A DNA stretch of 44,813 bases from Chitinophagales bacterium 33-2 (lineage in GTDB: Bacteria > Bacteroidota > Bacteroidia > Chitinophagales > Chitinophagaceae), in assembly GCA_002050435.1 (NCBI GenBank), contig MWYV01000037.1, positions 1 through 44,813 on the forward strand, read 5' to 3'. This document shows, piece by piece, positions 18,932 through 25,472 of this stretch. The translations under genes and the position numbers were made by a program. The notes beneath the pieces were generated by a model, which ran no database searches, was not told where the DNA came from, and saw only the letters and a program-made list of their open reading frames with translations. Each line of letters opens with the position of its first letter. Positions within the stretch are counted from its first letter, which is position 1.

Positions 18932-19567
18932 TTAAGATAATGATCCGAGAAATCCTCCAATAATCGCTCCTCCCAGGGCACACCATGGGCCGCACAGGGT
19001 GAAGCCAATATAAGCTCCTGTGACAACACCATAAGTAACACAATCAATTTCCTGCTGATATCTCTCACTGGTGACATAGCATTTTGTATTGCTATCGTTG
19101 TTAGCAACATTGTAAACAATGGCGACCTGTGTCAACAAGAATTCTTTTTCATCCTCTCTAACGGGGCCGGATAAAATTTCATTTGTCTTTTCTACAAGAA
19201 ATTTCTTGTACGACTCCTGATCTCCCGGTTTTGAATTGACAACCAGGCTTACAAGTGTTTCTTTGGTGAATTCGGATAAGGAAGAGGATTGAACCGATTC
19301 AATGAAATTGAATTCCGGATTTTTTAAAGCACTTGCCACTTCGGCTGCCAGTTCAGGCGTCACCTCGTGTTTCAATGGAATAATCTGAGAATAATGACTG
19401 ATGGTGGCTTCATCCAGCTCAAGCTGTTTGCCCGCATCAATATCGGCTTTGACTATTTCAACTGATCGCAGATAATCGAGGCCTCTTTGATTGAATGGGT
19501 TGTTGGGTTGTGCATACCCCTGGAACATAGCCAGCAGGAGGACGCCTGATAAAATAATTTTGCTCAT
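18932..19567 (-). CDS. Exported protein with bacteriocin-like glycine-rich hydrophobic tail
   Basis: A 211-residue protein with signal peptide MSKIILSGVLLLAMFQGYAQ. Residues 21-160 are helical and charged, with no recognised domain. The last ~35 residues (TYGVVTGAYIGFTLC, GPWC, ALGGAIIGGFLGSLS) form a glycine-zipper hydrophobic hairpin. Four cysteines, at 163, 176, 192 and 196, could form disulfides. Such tails are seen in class II bacteriocin-like and membrane-inserting peptides, but the size and the Sec signal differ from classic bacteriocins. First gene of the cassette with the barrel and the YiiX-like enzyme. Function unknown; a membrane-inserting role is an inference. Confidence 0.65.
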   Translation of the reverse strand: MSKIILSGVLLLAMFQGYAQPNNPFNQRGLDYLRSVEIVKADIDAGKQLELDEATISHYSQIIPLKHEVTPELAAEVASALKNPEFNFIESVQSSSLSEFTKETLVSLVVNSKPGDQESYKKFLVEKTNEILSGPVREDEKEFLLTQVAIVYNVANNDSNTKCYVTSERYQQEIDCVTYGVVTGAYIGFTLCGPWCALGGAIIGGFLGSLS

Positions 19568-19617
19568 TTTTTAGAATTTTACGCCTACTCTCTTTCACCG
19601 GTTTTCGGCATTCACCG

Positions 19618-19631
19618 TATCAGCGCTGATA
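19618..19631. promoter_or_regulatory. Perfect 14-bp palindrome upstream of exported cassette
   Basis: TATCAGCGCTGATA is a perfect palindrome, extended by CAC/GTG flanks after a small asymmetric bulge. It lies about 50 bp before the start codon of the cassette's first gene (19567, minus), a suitable place for an operator or an mRNA leader hairpin. The regulator is unknown. Confidence 0.45.
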
Positions 19632-19724
19632 GTGTAAAATTCTATTACAGGGGTTTGCAATAAAAGGTGTTTTCCTCATTTGTTGAAGTTATTTTCACAA
19701 AAGAGCCATCCGGGAGCGTTGAGC

Positions 19725-19952
19725 CTATTCCTGGTTACGGATCACCTGTTCCATATCTTCTTGCTCATTTGCATCTGGCAGATCTTCAATATTCCCTGCT
19801 TCTCTGATATAGGTATCAGCCTTTTCATCCAATAATTGATTGGAAGATGGTTGATTGCCATCAGGAGAGGGATTGCTGGCATTACCGGTTTGAGCCCGGG
19901 ACGGGTCATTTAAAGGATTTTTTTCAGGCTGTACTGGAACTTGTCTGGACAT
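19725..19952 (-). CDS. Small hydrophilic disordered protein
   Basis: A 75-residue protein rich in Pro, Asn, Gln, Asp and Glu (ending ANEQEDMEQVIRNQE), with no hydrophobic segment, cysteine or signal peptide, and probably unfolded. Composition and size resemble the small proteins encoded at 22403-23561, which suggests a related group. An ATG at 19952 is the only reasonable start. Function unknown; such proteins in related bacteria are often stress-induced, but that is an inference here. Confidence 0.6.
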   Translation of the reverse strand: MSRQVPVQPEKNPLNDPSRAQTGNASNPSPDGNQPSSNQLLDEKADTYIREAGNIEDLPDANEQEDMEQVIRNQE

Positions 19953-20284
19953 ATCATGTTTTCTATACCTGGGCGAAAAATTATGCCATCAGATAAGTGC
20001 TGATAAATGGTAGAGTTCCAAAAACGCACTTAGCATGGATCCTTAAGCTTTTCTAGGTATAAAACCTTATCCACATTTTCTTAATTATTTATTTGATTTT
20101 AAGCAATTTATAATTGGCAAGTAAAAATATCCAGTGTTTTTACGTAAAAAACTAGTAAAAACACTTGCAAAAACTCGAGGTCGCTTATACTTTTGCATCA
20201 CGTTAGAAACGAGTAAGGAGATTCACTTAGTAAACCTTAGTTGTTTTTAGAATCACAACCCTAAGAAAATAAACTATCAGTATC
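19953..20284. other. AT-rich divergent intergenic region with promoter
   Basis: 332 bp separating divergent genes. It is AT-rich, with no coding potential seen. The plus-strand promoter at 20164-20195 is the only clear signal. The distance from it to the ATG at 20285 leaves an untranslated leader of about 80 nt. No inverted repeat of note was found in the leader. Confidence 0.5.
20164..20195 (+). promoter_or_regulatory. Bacteroidota-type promoter (-33/-7) for the secreted protein gene
   Basis: CTTG at 20164-20167 as the -33 element and TACTTTTG at 20188-20195 as an exact TAnnTTTG -7 element, with 20 bp between them, matching the TTTG-N19-21-TAnnTTTG consensus of the primary sigma factor in this phylum. 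Confidence 0.7.
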
Positions 20285-21262
20285 ATGAAAACTTTAATTA
20301 CCCTCATTGCCGTATTCGTATTTACCACTAATTCAATTGCCGGCGAAAAGATTACTTCAATTAATAATAATGGCAACTGGAGTTCTAATAATACCTGGGA
20401 TAAAAACAGGAACCCTCAACCTGGAGATACCGTTGTAATCGCTTCTGGTATCACTGTAATCGTTGACGAAAACATCGACCTTTCTAATGGAGCCATCCTT
20501 ATGTTGGTTTATGGAAAGCTTAAGTTTAAAAGTTCCGGTAGCAAACTGTTTTTTCACGTAAATAGCTTTGTAAGGATATTTACAGGGGGTTCAATAAGTG
20601 GAACGGGAACGCCATCTCAAAGCTTAGCCATTGGTAACAGTGTGGTGTTCCAGGGAAATATGGCCGATGTGACCGGCCCAGCCTACGCAAATTTCGGATC
20701 AAATGGTTTTTTGCCTTTTTCAGAAACTGTTTTGCCAGTAAAATTCATTGGCTTTTCTGCTGCACAACAATCAGGTACCGTGGTGATTAACTGGTCTACT
20801 TCTGAAGAGATCAATGCAAGTGAGTACATTGTTGAAAGAAGTGCAAATGGAAGTAGTTTTTCTTCTATTGGGAGCGTAAAAGCAGCGGGCAATTCATCTA
20901 CAATAAAAAATTATGCTTTCACTGATAGAAATCCTGGTGCGGCTGTAGTTTCTTACAGAATCAGGCAGGTAGATCAGGACGGGAAAACTGCTTACACAAG
21001 TATCAAAACCGTTCAATTTAAATCTGAATTGGCCTCCATTAATATTATTGCGAAAGATGGTAAAATTGTAGTGATGTCTGGCAGAACTGGAAGTGAAACT
21101 GTTACACTGCGTATTGTTTCTTTGAATGGCCAGGTAATTTCTGAAACCAAAATGAACCTGGTGAATGGTACAATGGCTTTTTCTGCAAATGCAAAAGGGA
21201 ATCACATCATTCAGCTTACGAACGGAAGAGACCTGATGGTTGCCCGCCAGGTAATTTTGTAA
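20285..21262 (+). CDS. Secreted G8/Fn3-like protein with probable type IX sorting domain
   Basis: A 325-residue exported protein. The signal peptide MKTLITLIAVFVFTTNSIAG is followed (about 25-125) by NGNWSSNNTWDKNRNPQPGD, TVVIASGITVIVDENIDL and GKLKFKSSGSKLFFH, a G8-like beta-helix segment often found on Bacteroidota surface proteins. Residues about 150-245 (LPVKFIGFSAAQQSGTVVIN, WSTSEEINASEYIVERSANG, VSYRIRQVDQDGKTAYTS) are a fibronectin-III-like module of the type that precedes sorting domains. The final ~75 residues (RIVSLNGQVI, ending LMVARQVIL) look like a type A T9SS C-terminal signal. Probably exported to or beyond the cell surface. It has its own promoter, a long leader and a terminator. 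Confidence 0.8.
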   Translation: MKTLITLIAVFVFTTNSIAGEKITSINNNGNWSSNNTWDKNRNPQPGDTVVIASGITVIVDENIDLSNGAILMLVYGKLKFKSSGSKLFFHVNSFVRIFTGGSISGTGTPSQSLAIGNSVVFQGNMADVTGPAYANFGSNGFLPFSETVLPVKFIGFSAAQQSGTVVINWSTSEEINASEYIVERSANGSSFSSIGSVKAAGNSSTIKNYAFTDRNPGAAVVSYRIRQVDQDGKTAYTSIKTVQFKSELASINIIAKDGKIVVMSGRTGSETVTLRIVSLNGQVISETKMNLVNGTMAFSANAKGNHIIQLTNGRDLMVARQVIL

Positions 21263-21323
21263 AATATTTCATTGAAATTTTTCCCCCAATGAAAAAGTGT
21301 AGGGATCAGGTGAAATAATGAAC

Positions 21324-21357
21324 AAAAAATTCGCTCTCCGATGAGTGAATTTTTTTT
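21324..21357 (+). terminator. Intrinsic terminator of the secreted protein gene
   Basis: The stem AATTCGCTC / GAGTGAATT with loop TCCGAT (one G-U pair) is preceded by A-rich and followed by T-rich sequence, so it may work in both directions. Confidence 0.75.
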
Positions 21358-21391
21358 GATGGTATGTTTGATGTGGAAGTCATCATGTGGG

Positions 21392-21525
21392 TTTTGATTA
21401 ATAGTTAATCACTGTTGTTCGGGGAAAGATTTCTGAATTGGCATAAGCATACCGAAATGATTTTTGCAGGATTATAAATGAATTCAATGGTTAAATGCCT
21501 CTTCCACCTTTTTTCTTGAAAAAAA
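21392..21525 (+). repeat. Dispersed repeat of about 134 bp, copy 2
   Basis: The plus strand matches the reverse complement of 7028-7162 at about 85-90% identity by eye. It starts TTTTGATTAATAG, contains ACTGTTGTTCGG and TGCAGGATTATAAA, and ends in the identical 33-nt CTTCCACC-type stretch with its T6/A7 hairpin. It lies 35 bp beyond the terminator of the secreted protein gene and in the same direction. Confidence 0.85.
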
Positions 21526-21570
21526 CGTTTAAACTCACAATAATAAATCAAGATTTTATCAACAAATTCC

Positions 21571-22068
21571 TCAACCCTTAACCCTCCCTTCCAGTTCTTT
21601 CATCAAACCCTCAAGGTCAAGCGGTAATGTTCCCATTTCCAGTTTTTCATTTTTCATTGGCCATGAATCTTTTGGTTTATCCCAGTACAATTCCAGTCCG
21701 TTGCCATCAGGGTCGTTTAAATAAACAGCTTCGGAAACTCCATGATCGGAGGCGCCTGTAAGTGGATAATCATGATCAGAAAGACGTTTCACAATAGCAG
21801 CGAGCTCTTTTCTTTCGGAATATAAAATTGCTACATGAAAAAGGCCGGCAGTATGTTCAGGAGCAGGAGGTGCATTTTTACTGTACCAGGTATTGAGGCC
21901 GATGTGATGGTGATAGCCACCAGCAGAAACAAAAACTGCTGAATCGCCGAAAAATTGTGTTATCTCAAAACCCAATACACCTGTATAAAAATCAATTGAT
22001 CTTTTAAGGTCAGCCACTTTTAAATGTACATGACCAATCTTTGTAAGCGGCGGAACCTTATAATCCAT
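21571..22068 (-). CDS. VOC superfamily protein, catechol 2,3-dioxygenase/glyoxalase-like
   Basis: A 165-residue vicinal-oxygen-chelate protein with two beta-alpha-beta-beta-beta units. The first unit starts IGHVHLKVADLKRSIDFYTG and VLGFEIT; the second starts AGLFHVAILY. Likely metal ligands are a histidine of GHVHL (13/15), His78 and Glu126 in DPDGNGLELYWD. GYHHHIGLNTW and the DHGVSEAVYLNDPDG stretch are typical of the CatE-like branch (metal-dependent dioxygenase or related). The C-terminal ~35 residues are helical and charged. Substrate unknown. It converges with the secreted protein gene. Confidence 0.85.
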   Translation of the reverse strand: MDYKVPPLTKIGHVHLKVADLKRSIDFYTGVLGFEITQFFGDSAVFVSAGGYHHHIGLNTWYSKNAPPAPEHTAGLFHVAILYSERKELAAIVKRLSDHDYPLTGASDHGVSEAVYLNDPDGNGLELYWDKPKDSWPMKNEKLEMGTLPLDLEGLMKELEGRVKG

Positions 22069-22402
22069 TATTCAATTTAAGATTAATGTTATAAAATATT
22101 GATTTGGAGTTGAGTCATGAATTCCTACTTCTTCCTTTTTCAGCAGCAGCTGCTGGCCGTGAAATTGCCCGCGTCCTGAGGTAATCAACTAAAATAAATA
22201 CATTTAAAATTTGATGAAAGCATTTCGACCTTGCCTGCATGATCTTCATTGAATGCATTCCTTCAAAGTCCAAAACAACATGATGAGCAGGAGCAGCTGG
22301 TTCTGCAGCAACCTCCTGCTGCAACTGCTGCGCATATTATTCACGTAAATACCATTTTAGGCATAGTTTTTTCCGCCCTTTAGATGCAACAAAAATGAGT
22401 CT
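22069..22402. other. Intergenic region upstream of small-protein cluster
   Basis: 334 bp between the divergent VOC gene and the small-protein cluster. A minus-strand frame (22115-22324) shows no family features. Near the right end, TAGTTTTTT at about 22366 is a partial match to a -7 box for the gene at 22403. A GC-rich CAGCAGCAGCTGCTG stretch lies near 22142. Nothing else is supported. Confidence 0.4.
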
Positions 22403-22579
22403 ATGCGAAATAAGAAAAATGATGATGCGAAAAAGCTTGTCAATTCAACACAGAAAAATCAGGAAGGAAGGATTCCCGAACATGAAACTCCGAGTCAGCG
22501 CAGAAACCGCGACGGAGTAGGAAGGGGTCCCAACGGATCAGACGGTGGCAGTAACCGGGGAAGAGGTAGTAATCATTAA
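22403..22579 (+). CDS. Short basic hydrophilic protein (58 aa), first of small-protein cluster
   Basis: ATG at 22403, stop TAA at 22577-22579. The product runs MRNKKNDDAKKLVNSTQK, then QEGRIPEHETPSQRRNRDG, then GRGPNGSDGGSNRGRGSNH. It has no hydrophobic segment and a Gly/Arg/Asn/Ser-rich end, so it is probably disordered and may bind nucleic acid (inference). It resembles its neighbours in composition and lies 17 bp before the next gene, whose strong ribosome site overlaps the spacer. A competing 41-codon frame from ATG 22395 is less likely because it lacks this similarity. Confidence 0.5.
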   Translation: MRNKKNDDAKKLVNSTQKNQEGRIPEHETPSQRRNRDGVGRGPNGSDGGSNRGRGSNH

Positions 22580-22586
22580 AAAAACT

Positions 22587-22592
22587 AGGAGG
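22587..22592 (+). promoter_or_regulatory. Strong Shine-Dalgarno site before 22597
   Basis: AGGAGG is four bases before the ATG at 22597. A full anti-SD match is rare in this phylum, and no other gene in the window shows one. The short 4-nt spacing could instead favour the in-frame ATG at 22606. Confidence 0.6.
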
Positions 22593-22596
22593 CAAT

Positions 22597-22827
22597 ATGT
22601 CAAAAATGAATAAAAAAAATAACAAAGAGAACAATGAGCGTTCGGAGCGATTGGATCATGAACAAAGAAATCCAAACCAGGGTGCTCAGCAACAGCCCGC
22701 AACAGAAGAAACAGGTCTGGACGAAAGTTTATTAAAAACCGTTTCTGAAGGCCCGGCACGCAGAAGTGTTGAAAATACTAAACTTGGGAGAACAGGAAGC
22801 GATCTTGATGGACAGGTAGGAGGCTAA
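22597..22827 (+). CDS. Small hydrophilic protein (76 aa)
   Basis: The product begins MSKMNKKNNKENNERSERLD and ends RTGSDLDGQVGG. It is strongly charged, Gln/Asn-rich and cysteine-free, with a short amphipathic stretch (GLDESLLKTVSEGPARRS) in the middle. It is cotranscribed with the 58-residue gene 17 bp upstream, and its start is marked by the AGGAGG site. Family and function not recognised; the composition suggests a stress- or desiccation-type disordered protein (inference). Confidence 0.65.
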   Translation: MSKMNKKNNKENNERSERLDHEQRNPNQGAQQQPATEETGLDESLLKTVSEGPARRSVENTKLGRTGSDLDGQVGG

Positions 22828-22980
22828 GTCCTGTTGATAAACTTCTACAATAAAATTCTTTTGTCGCAAATGCAGGTAAAAGGCCGGTTTTTTATTTGAT
22901 TTTCCTGCTGAAAGCTATCGGGCATAGAATTTTTATCAGTTCAATTGTTCTTCAATTTTTTACTTTTTAAATTTTTAGTT

Positions 22981-23292
22981 ATGTCAGAAAACAGAGATCA
23001 AAATCAGGACAAAAGCTCAAACATGGGCAACCAATCTCAGGGTGGAAAGCAAGACCAGCAAGGTCAGCAAGGCGGTTCTGAGCGTGGTCAGCAAGGATTA
23101 GGTGGACAGACTCAGGGAACCAGTGGTGCTCAGGGTGGACAACAGGGACAGCAGGGTGGTCAAGGTTTACAAGGTGGAGATCAGGGACGTGGCGGAAGTA
23201 CAGGCACAGGAAACACCGACCGTAGTGGAAGTGAAAAAGAGAGCGATAAGGGCGGTACAGGTAATTCCCGCAGTGGACAAGGAGGAATGTAA
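22981..23292 (+). CDS. Gly/Gln-rich low-complexity protein (103 aa)
   Basis: The ATG at 22981 (MSENRDQNQDKSSNMGNQSQ) is preferred; the frame is open to 22945, but only with a TTG start and a hydrophobic leader unlike the rest. The body is a series of irregular G-G-x-Q-G-Q-Q units (QQGQQGGSERGQQG, AQGGQQGQQGGQGLQGGDQG) followed by a Ser/Gly/charged tail. No signal peptide or cysteine. The codons used are mostly GGT/GGA and CAG. Low-complexity G/Q repeats suggest a disordered, possibly self-associating or KGG-like stress protein; this is inference from composition only. Confidence 0.65.
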   Translation: MSENRDQNQDKSSNMGNQSQGGKQDQQGQQGGSERGQQGLGGQTQGTSGAQGGQQGQQGGQGLQGGDQGRGGSTGTGNTDRSGSEKESDKGGTGNSRSGQGGM

Positions 23293-23325
23293 TTCTCCTT
23301 TATATTCTACCGACAGACAAATACA

Positions 23326-23351
23326 TTAAGCCTTGTTAACGCAAGGCTTAA
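23326..23351 (+). terminator. Hairpin after Gly/Gln-rich gene
   Basis: A perfect 10-bp stem TTAAGCCTTG / CAAGGCTTAA with loop TTAACG, followed by TATTTT. It lies 34 bp after the stop codon and just before the next small gene at 23370, so it may terminate the first transcript or act as a leader hairpin of the second. Confidence 0.6.
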
Positions 23352-23369
23352 TATTTTAAAAACACTTCT

Positions 23370-23561
23370 ATGTTACAAGATAAAAATAATGAAAGGCCTG
23401 AAGCCTATCCTCGCCCAACAACTAAAGACAGCCAGTTGAAGGATCAGCCTGAATTTGTTGACCAGCAACCAAATGATTTTCATGATAAATCAATCAGTGG
23501 ACTTGAGCACAATGAACAACAGCATAAAACCTCCAGCGATCCTGCAGAAGAAGAAAAATGA
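23370..23561 (+). CDS. Small acidic hydrophilic protein (63 aa)
   Basis: The product begins MLQDKNNERPEAYPRPTTKD and ends KTSSDPAEEEK. It has many Asp, Glu, Gln and Pro residues, no hydrophobic run and no cysteine. It belongs by composition to the same small-protein group as the three genes before it and the one at 19725. It converges on the acyl-CoA synthetase gene, whose stop is about 20 bp away. Function unknown. Confidence 0.55.
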   Translation: MLQDKNNERPEAYPRPTTKDSQLKDQPEFVDQQPNDFHDKSISGLEHNEQQHKTSSDPAEEEK

Positions 23562-23582
23562 AAGAGGGTCCTCTGCTGTATG

Positions 23583-25364
23583 CTATGAATAAATTCGTTC
23601 AACAGATTTAAAATGCTTTTCCATTACCACCTTTCTTTTTAAGGAAAGCTTTGGTGTGAGTTCACCCGAATCTACCGTCCATTCATCTGCAAGCAATTCA
23701 AATTTTTTCACCTGTTCAACATGGTTGAAAAATTTATTGAAACTTTCAATCAACTCTTTATACAATTCAACAACTTTTGGATGACGGATCATTTCCTGCT
23801 CGCCTAATCCACCAAGATTGTTTTTCTGGCACCAGTCGCGCAGGTTGCTAAAAGAGGGAACGATAAGTGCTCCTACAAATTTCTTTTCAGCACCCACCAA
23901 CATCACCTGTTCAATGAATGGCGATTCCTTGAGTTTATTTTCAATGGGCAGCGGCGCTACATATTTGCCTCCACTGGTTTTAAATAATTCTTTTTTCCTG
24001 TCCGTGATCTTAAGAAATTTCTGATTTACAATCGTTCCAATATCGCCCGTATAATACCAGCCATTTTGAATGGACTCATTTGTAAGATCGGGTCTTTTGT
24101 AATAGCCCATCATCACATTGGGACCTTTACAAATGATCTCCCCATCTTCTTCGATCTTAACTTCCACTTCATCTATTAATGGTCCTACTGTTCCAAACAT
24201 CCTGTCTTCCTCGTTGTAGCGGTTTACTGCGATTACCGGTGAGGTTTCTGTTAGTCCGTATCCTTCCATGATTACGATCTTTGCTGCGGTAAATATCCGT
24301 ATCAGTCTTACCTGGCAGGCAGCACCGCCGGTAACAATGCATTGAATATTGCCACCAAGCGCTTCACGCCATTTACTGAAAATTAATTTGTTGGCCAGTG
24401 CCAGTTGAAGGTTATACCATGCGCCCTGGTTTTTATTGATCTCAAATTTTTCCGCCAGTGCATGGGCCCAAAAAAACAATTTTCTTTTTGTTCCCGTAAG
24501 TTCATTTCCTTTAGCCATGATCTTGTCATATACTTTTTCAAGCAGCCTGGGAACGGTGGTGAACATATTGGGTTTTACTTCCTTTAAATTGTCGCCGATC
24601 GTTTCCAGACTTTCAGCATAATAAATGGAAGTATTGTTAAACAAATAGAGATAAGTAACCATTCTTTCAAAAATATGGTTGAGAGGAAGAAAGCTTAGCG
24701 ACTTCATATTTTCTCCCGGAGGAAAAACAGGAAGACTGGCGACAACATTTGAAAGAATATTTTTGTGCGATAACATAACACCTTTTGGTGTGCCCGTGGT
24801 ACCAGAGGTATAAATAATGGTGAACAGATCATCGGTAGTAATGCCGGAGGCAATATCTTCAAGTTTTATCTTGTCTTCAGGTTGGCCTTTTGTTGTGATC
24901 TCTTTCCAATGTGTTGCACCGGAAACATGTTCAAAACTGAAGACTTCTTTAATGGCAGGGAGACTGTTTTTTACATGCTGCACTTTGTGAAATAAATCTT
25001 CATCATTTACAATCACTGCTTTTACCTGTGCATCATTTAAAACAAATTCAAGATCATTGATATGAATGGTAGGATATAAGGGAACCAGCACCGCTCCGAT
25101 CTTCTGAACCGCAAGATCAAAAAACATCCATTCCGGACGGTTCTTTGAAATAAGCGCGATCTTGTCGCGTCCTTCAACCGTCATATCGCCGGGACCATAA
25201 CCTTTAGCCAGTAAGCCTGTACTGATCTTATCAACAATGTCTTTTACTTCTTCCGAACTATAAGTGCGCCACTGGCCTGCTTCTTTTGCCCCCAGGCAGG
25301 CCTGGTTGCCACCCATTTTCAGCTGTTCGTCGATACAGTCAAATAAGCGTTTTGGATTATTCAT
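23583..25364 (-). CDS. Long-chain-fatty-acid--CoA ligase (AMP-forming)
   Basis: A 593-residue acyl-CoA synthetase that adenylates a fatty acid and transfers it to CoA. Motifs: P-loop TIIYTSGTTGTPKG (about 183-196), EGYGLTETSPV, GWYYTGDIG, and the hinge KITDRKKELFKTSGGKYVAP, which supplies the catalytic lysine region. It belongs to the FAA1/LC-FACS branch (an 'AMP-dependent synthetase' with TVGPLIDEVEVKI). The frame opens at 25418, but that start nearly abuts the upstream terminator (25427-25446) and leaves no room for a promoter. The ATG at 25364 (MNNPKRLFDCIDEQLKMGG), preceded by AAAGAAAGAAAAT, is preferred. Substrate chain length cannot be told. Confidence 0.92.
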   Translation of the reverse strand: MNNPKRLFDCIDEQLKMGGNQACLGAKEAGQWRTYSSEEVKDIVDKISTGLLAKGYGPGDMTVEGRDKIALISKNRPEWMFFDLAVQKIGAVLVPLYPTIHINDLEFVLNDAQVKAVIVNDEDLFHKVQHVKNSLPAIKEVFSFEHVSGATHWKEITTKGQPEDKIKLEDIASGITTDDLFTIIYTSGTTGTPKGVMLSHKNILSNVVASLPVFPPGENMKSLSFLPLNHIFERMVTYLYLFNNTSIYYAESLETIGDNLKEVKPNMFTTVPRLLEKVYDKIMAKGNELTGTKRKLFFWAHALAEKFEINKNQGAWYNLQLALANKLIFSKWREALGGNIQCIVTGGAACQVRLIRIFTAAKIVIMEGYGLTETSPVIAVNRYNEEDRMFGTVGPLIDEVEVKIEEDGEIICKGPNVMMGYYKRPDLTNESIQNGWYYTGDIGTIVNQKFLKITDRKKELFKTSGGKYVAPLPIENKLKESPFIEQVMLVGAEKKFVGALIVPSFSNLRDWCQKNNLGGLGEQEMIRHPKVVELYKELIESFNKFFNHVEQVKKFELLADEWTVDSGELTPKLSLKRKVVMEKHFKSVERIYS

Positions 25365-25420
25365 ATTTTCTTTCTTTAGCGGTTCGTTAGACCTTTCAAT
25401 ATAGAACAGAAATGGCATAA

Positions 25421-25453
25421 AATAAAAAGCTCCCGTTAAGGAGCTTCTTATTT
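25421..25453 (-). terminator. Intrinsic terminator after the TPR gene
   Basis: Stem AAGCTCC (25427-25433) / GGAGCTT (25440-25446), loop CGTTAA, flanked by A- and T-rich tracts on both sides. It lies 27 bp past the stop of the TPR gene on the minus strand. Confidence 0.8.
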
Positions 25454-25472
25454 TTTATGAGTTAGCGTCTTA

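Larger units (their letters stand above)
21263..21570. other. Intergenic region between convergent genes
   Basis: 308 bp after the secreted protein gene and before the 3' end of the VOC gene. It holds an intrinsic terminator and copy 2 of the dispersed repeat; no gene was seen. Confidence 0.6.

Noticed and set aside
22115..22324. 69-residue minus-strand frame between the VOC gene and the small-protein cluster
   Set aside because: No recognisable motif, alanine-rich ends produced by CAG/CTG-type stretches, no ribosome site or promoter; not supported.
22395..22520. 41-codon frame from ATG 22395 overlapping the 58-codon gene
   Set aside because: Out of frame with the Gly/Arg-rich product that resembles its neighbours; no supporting features.
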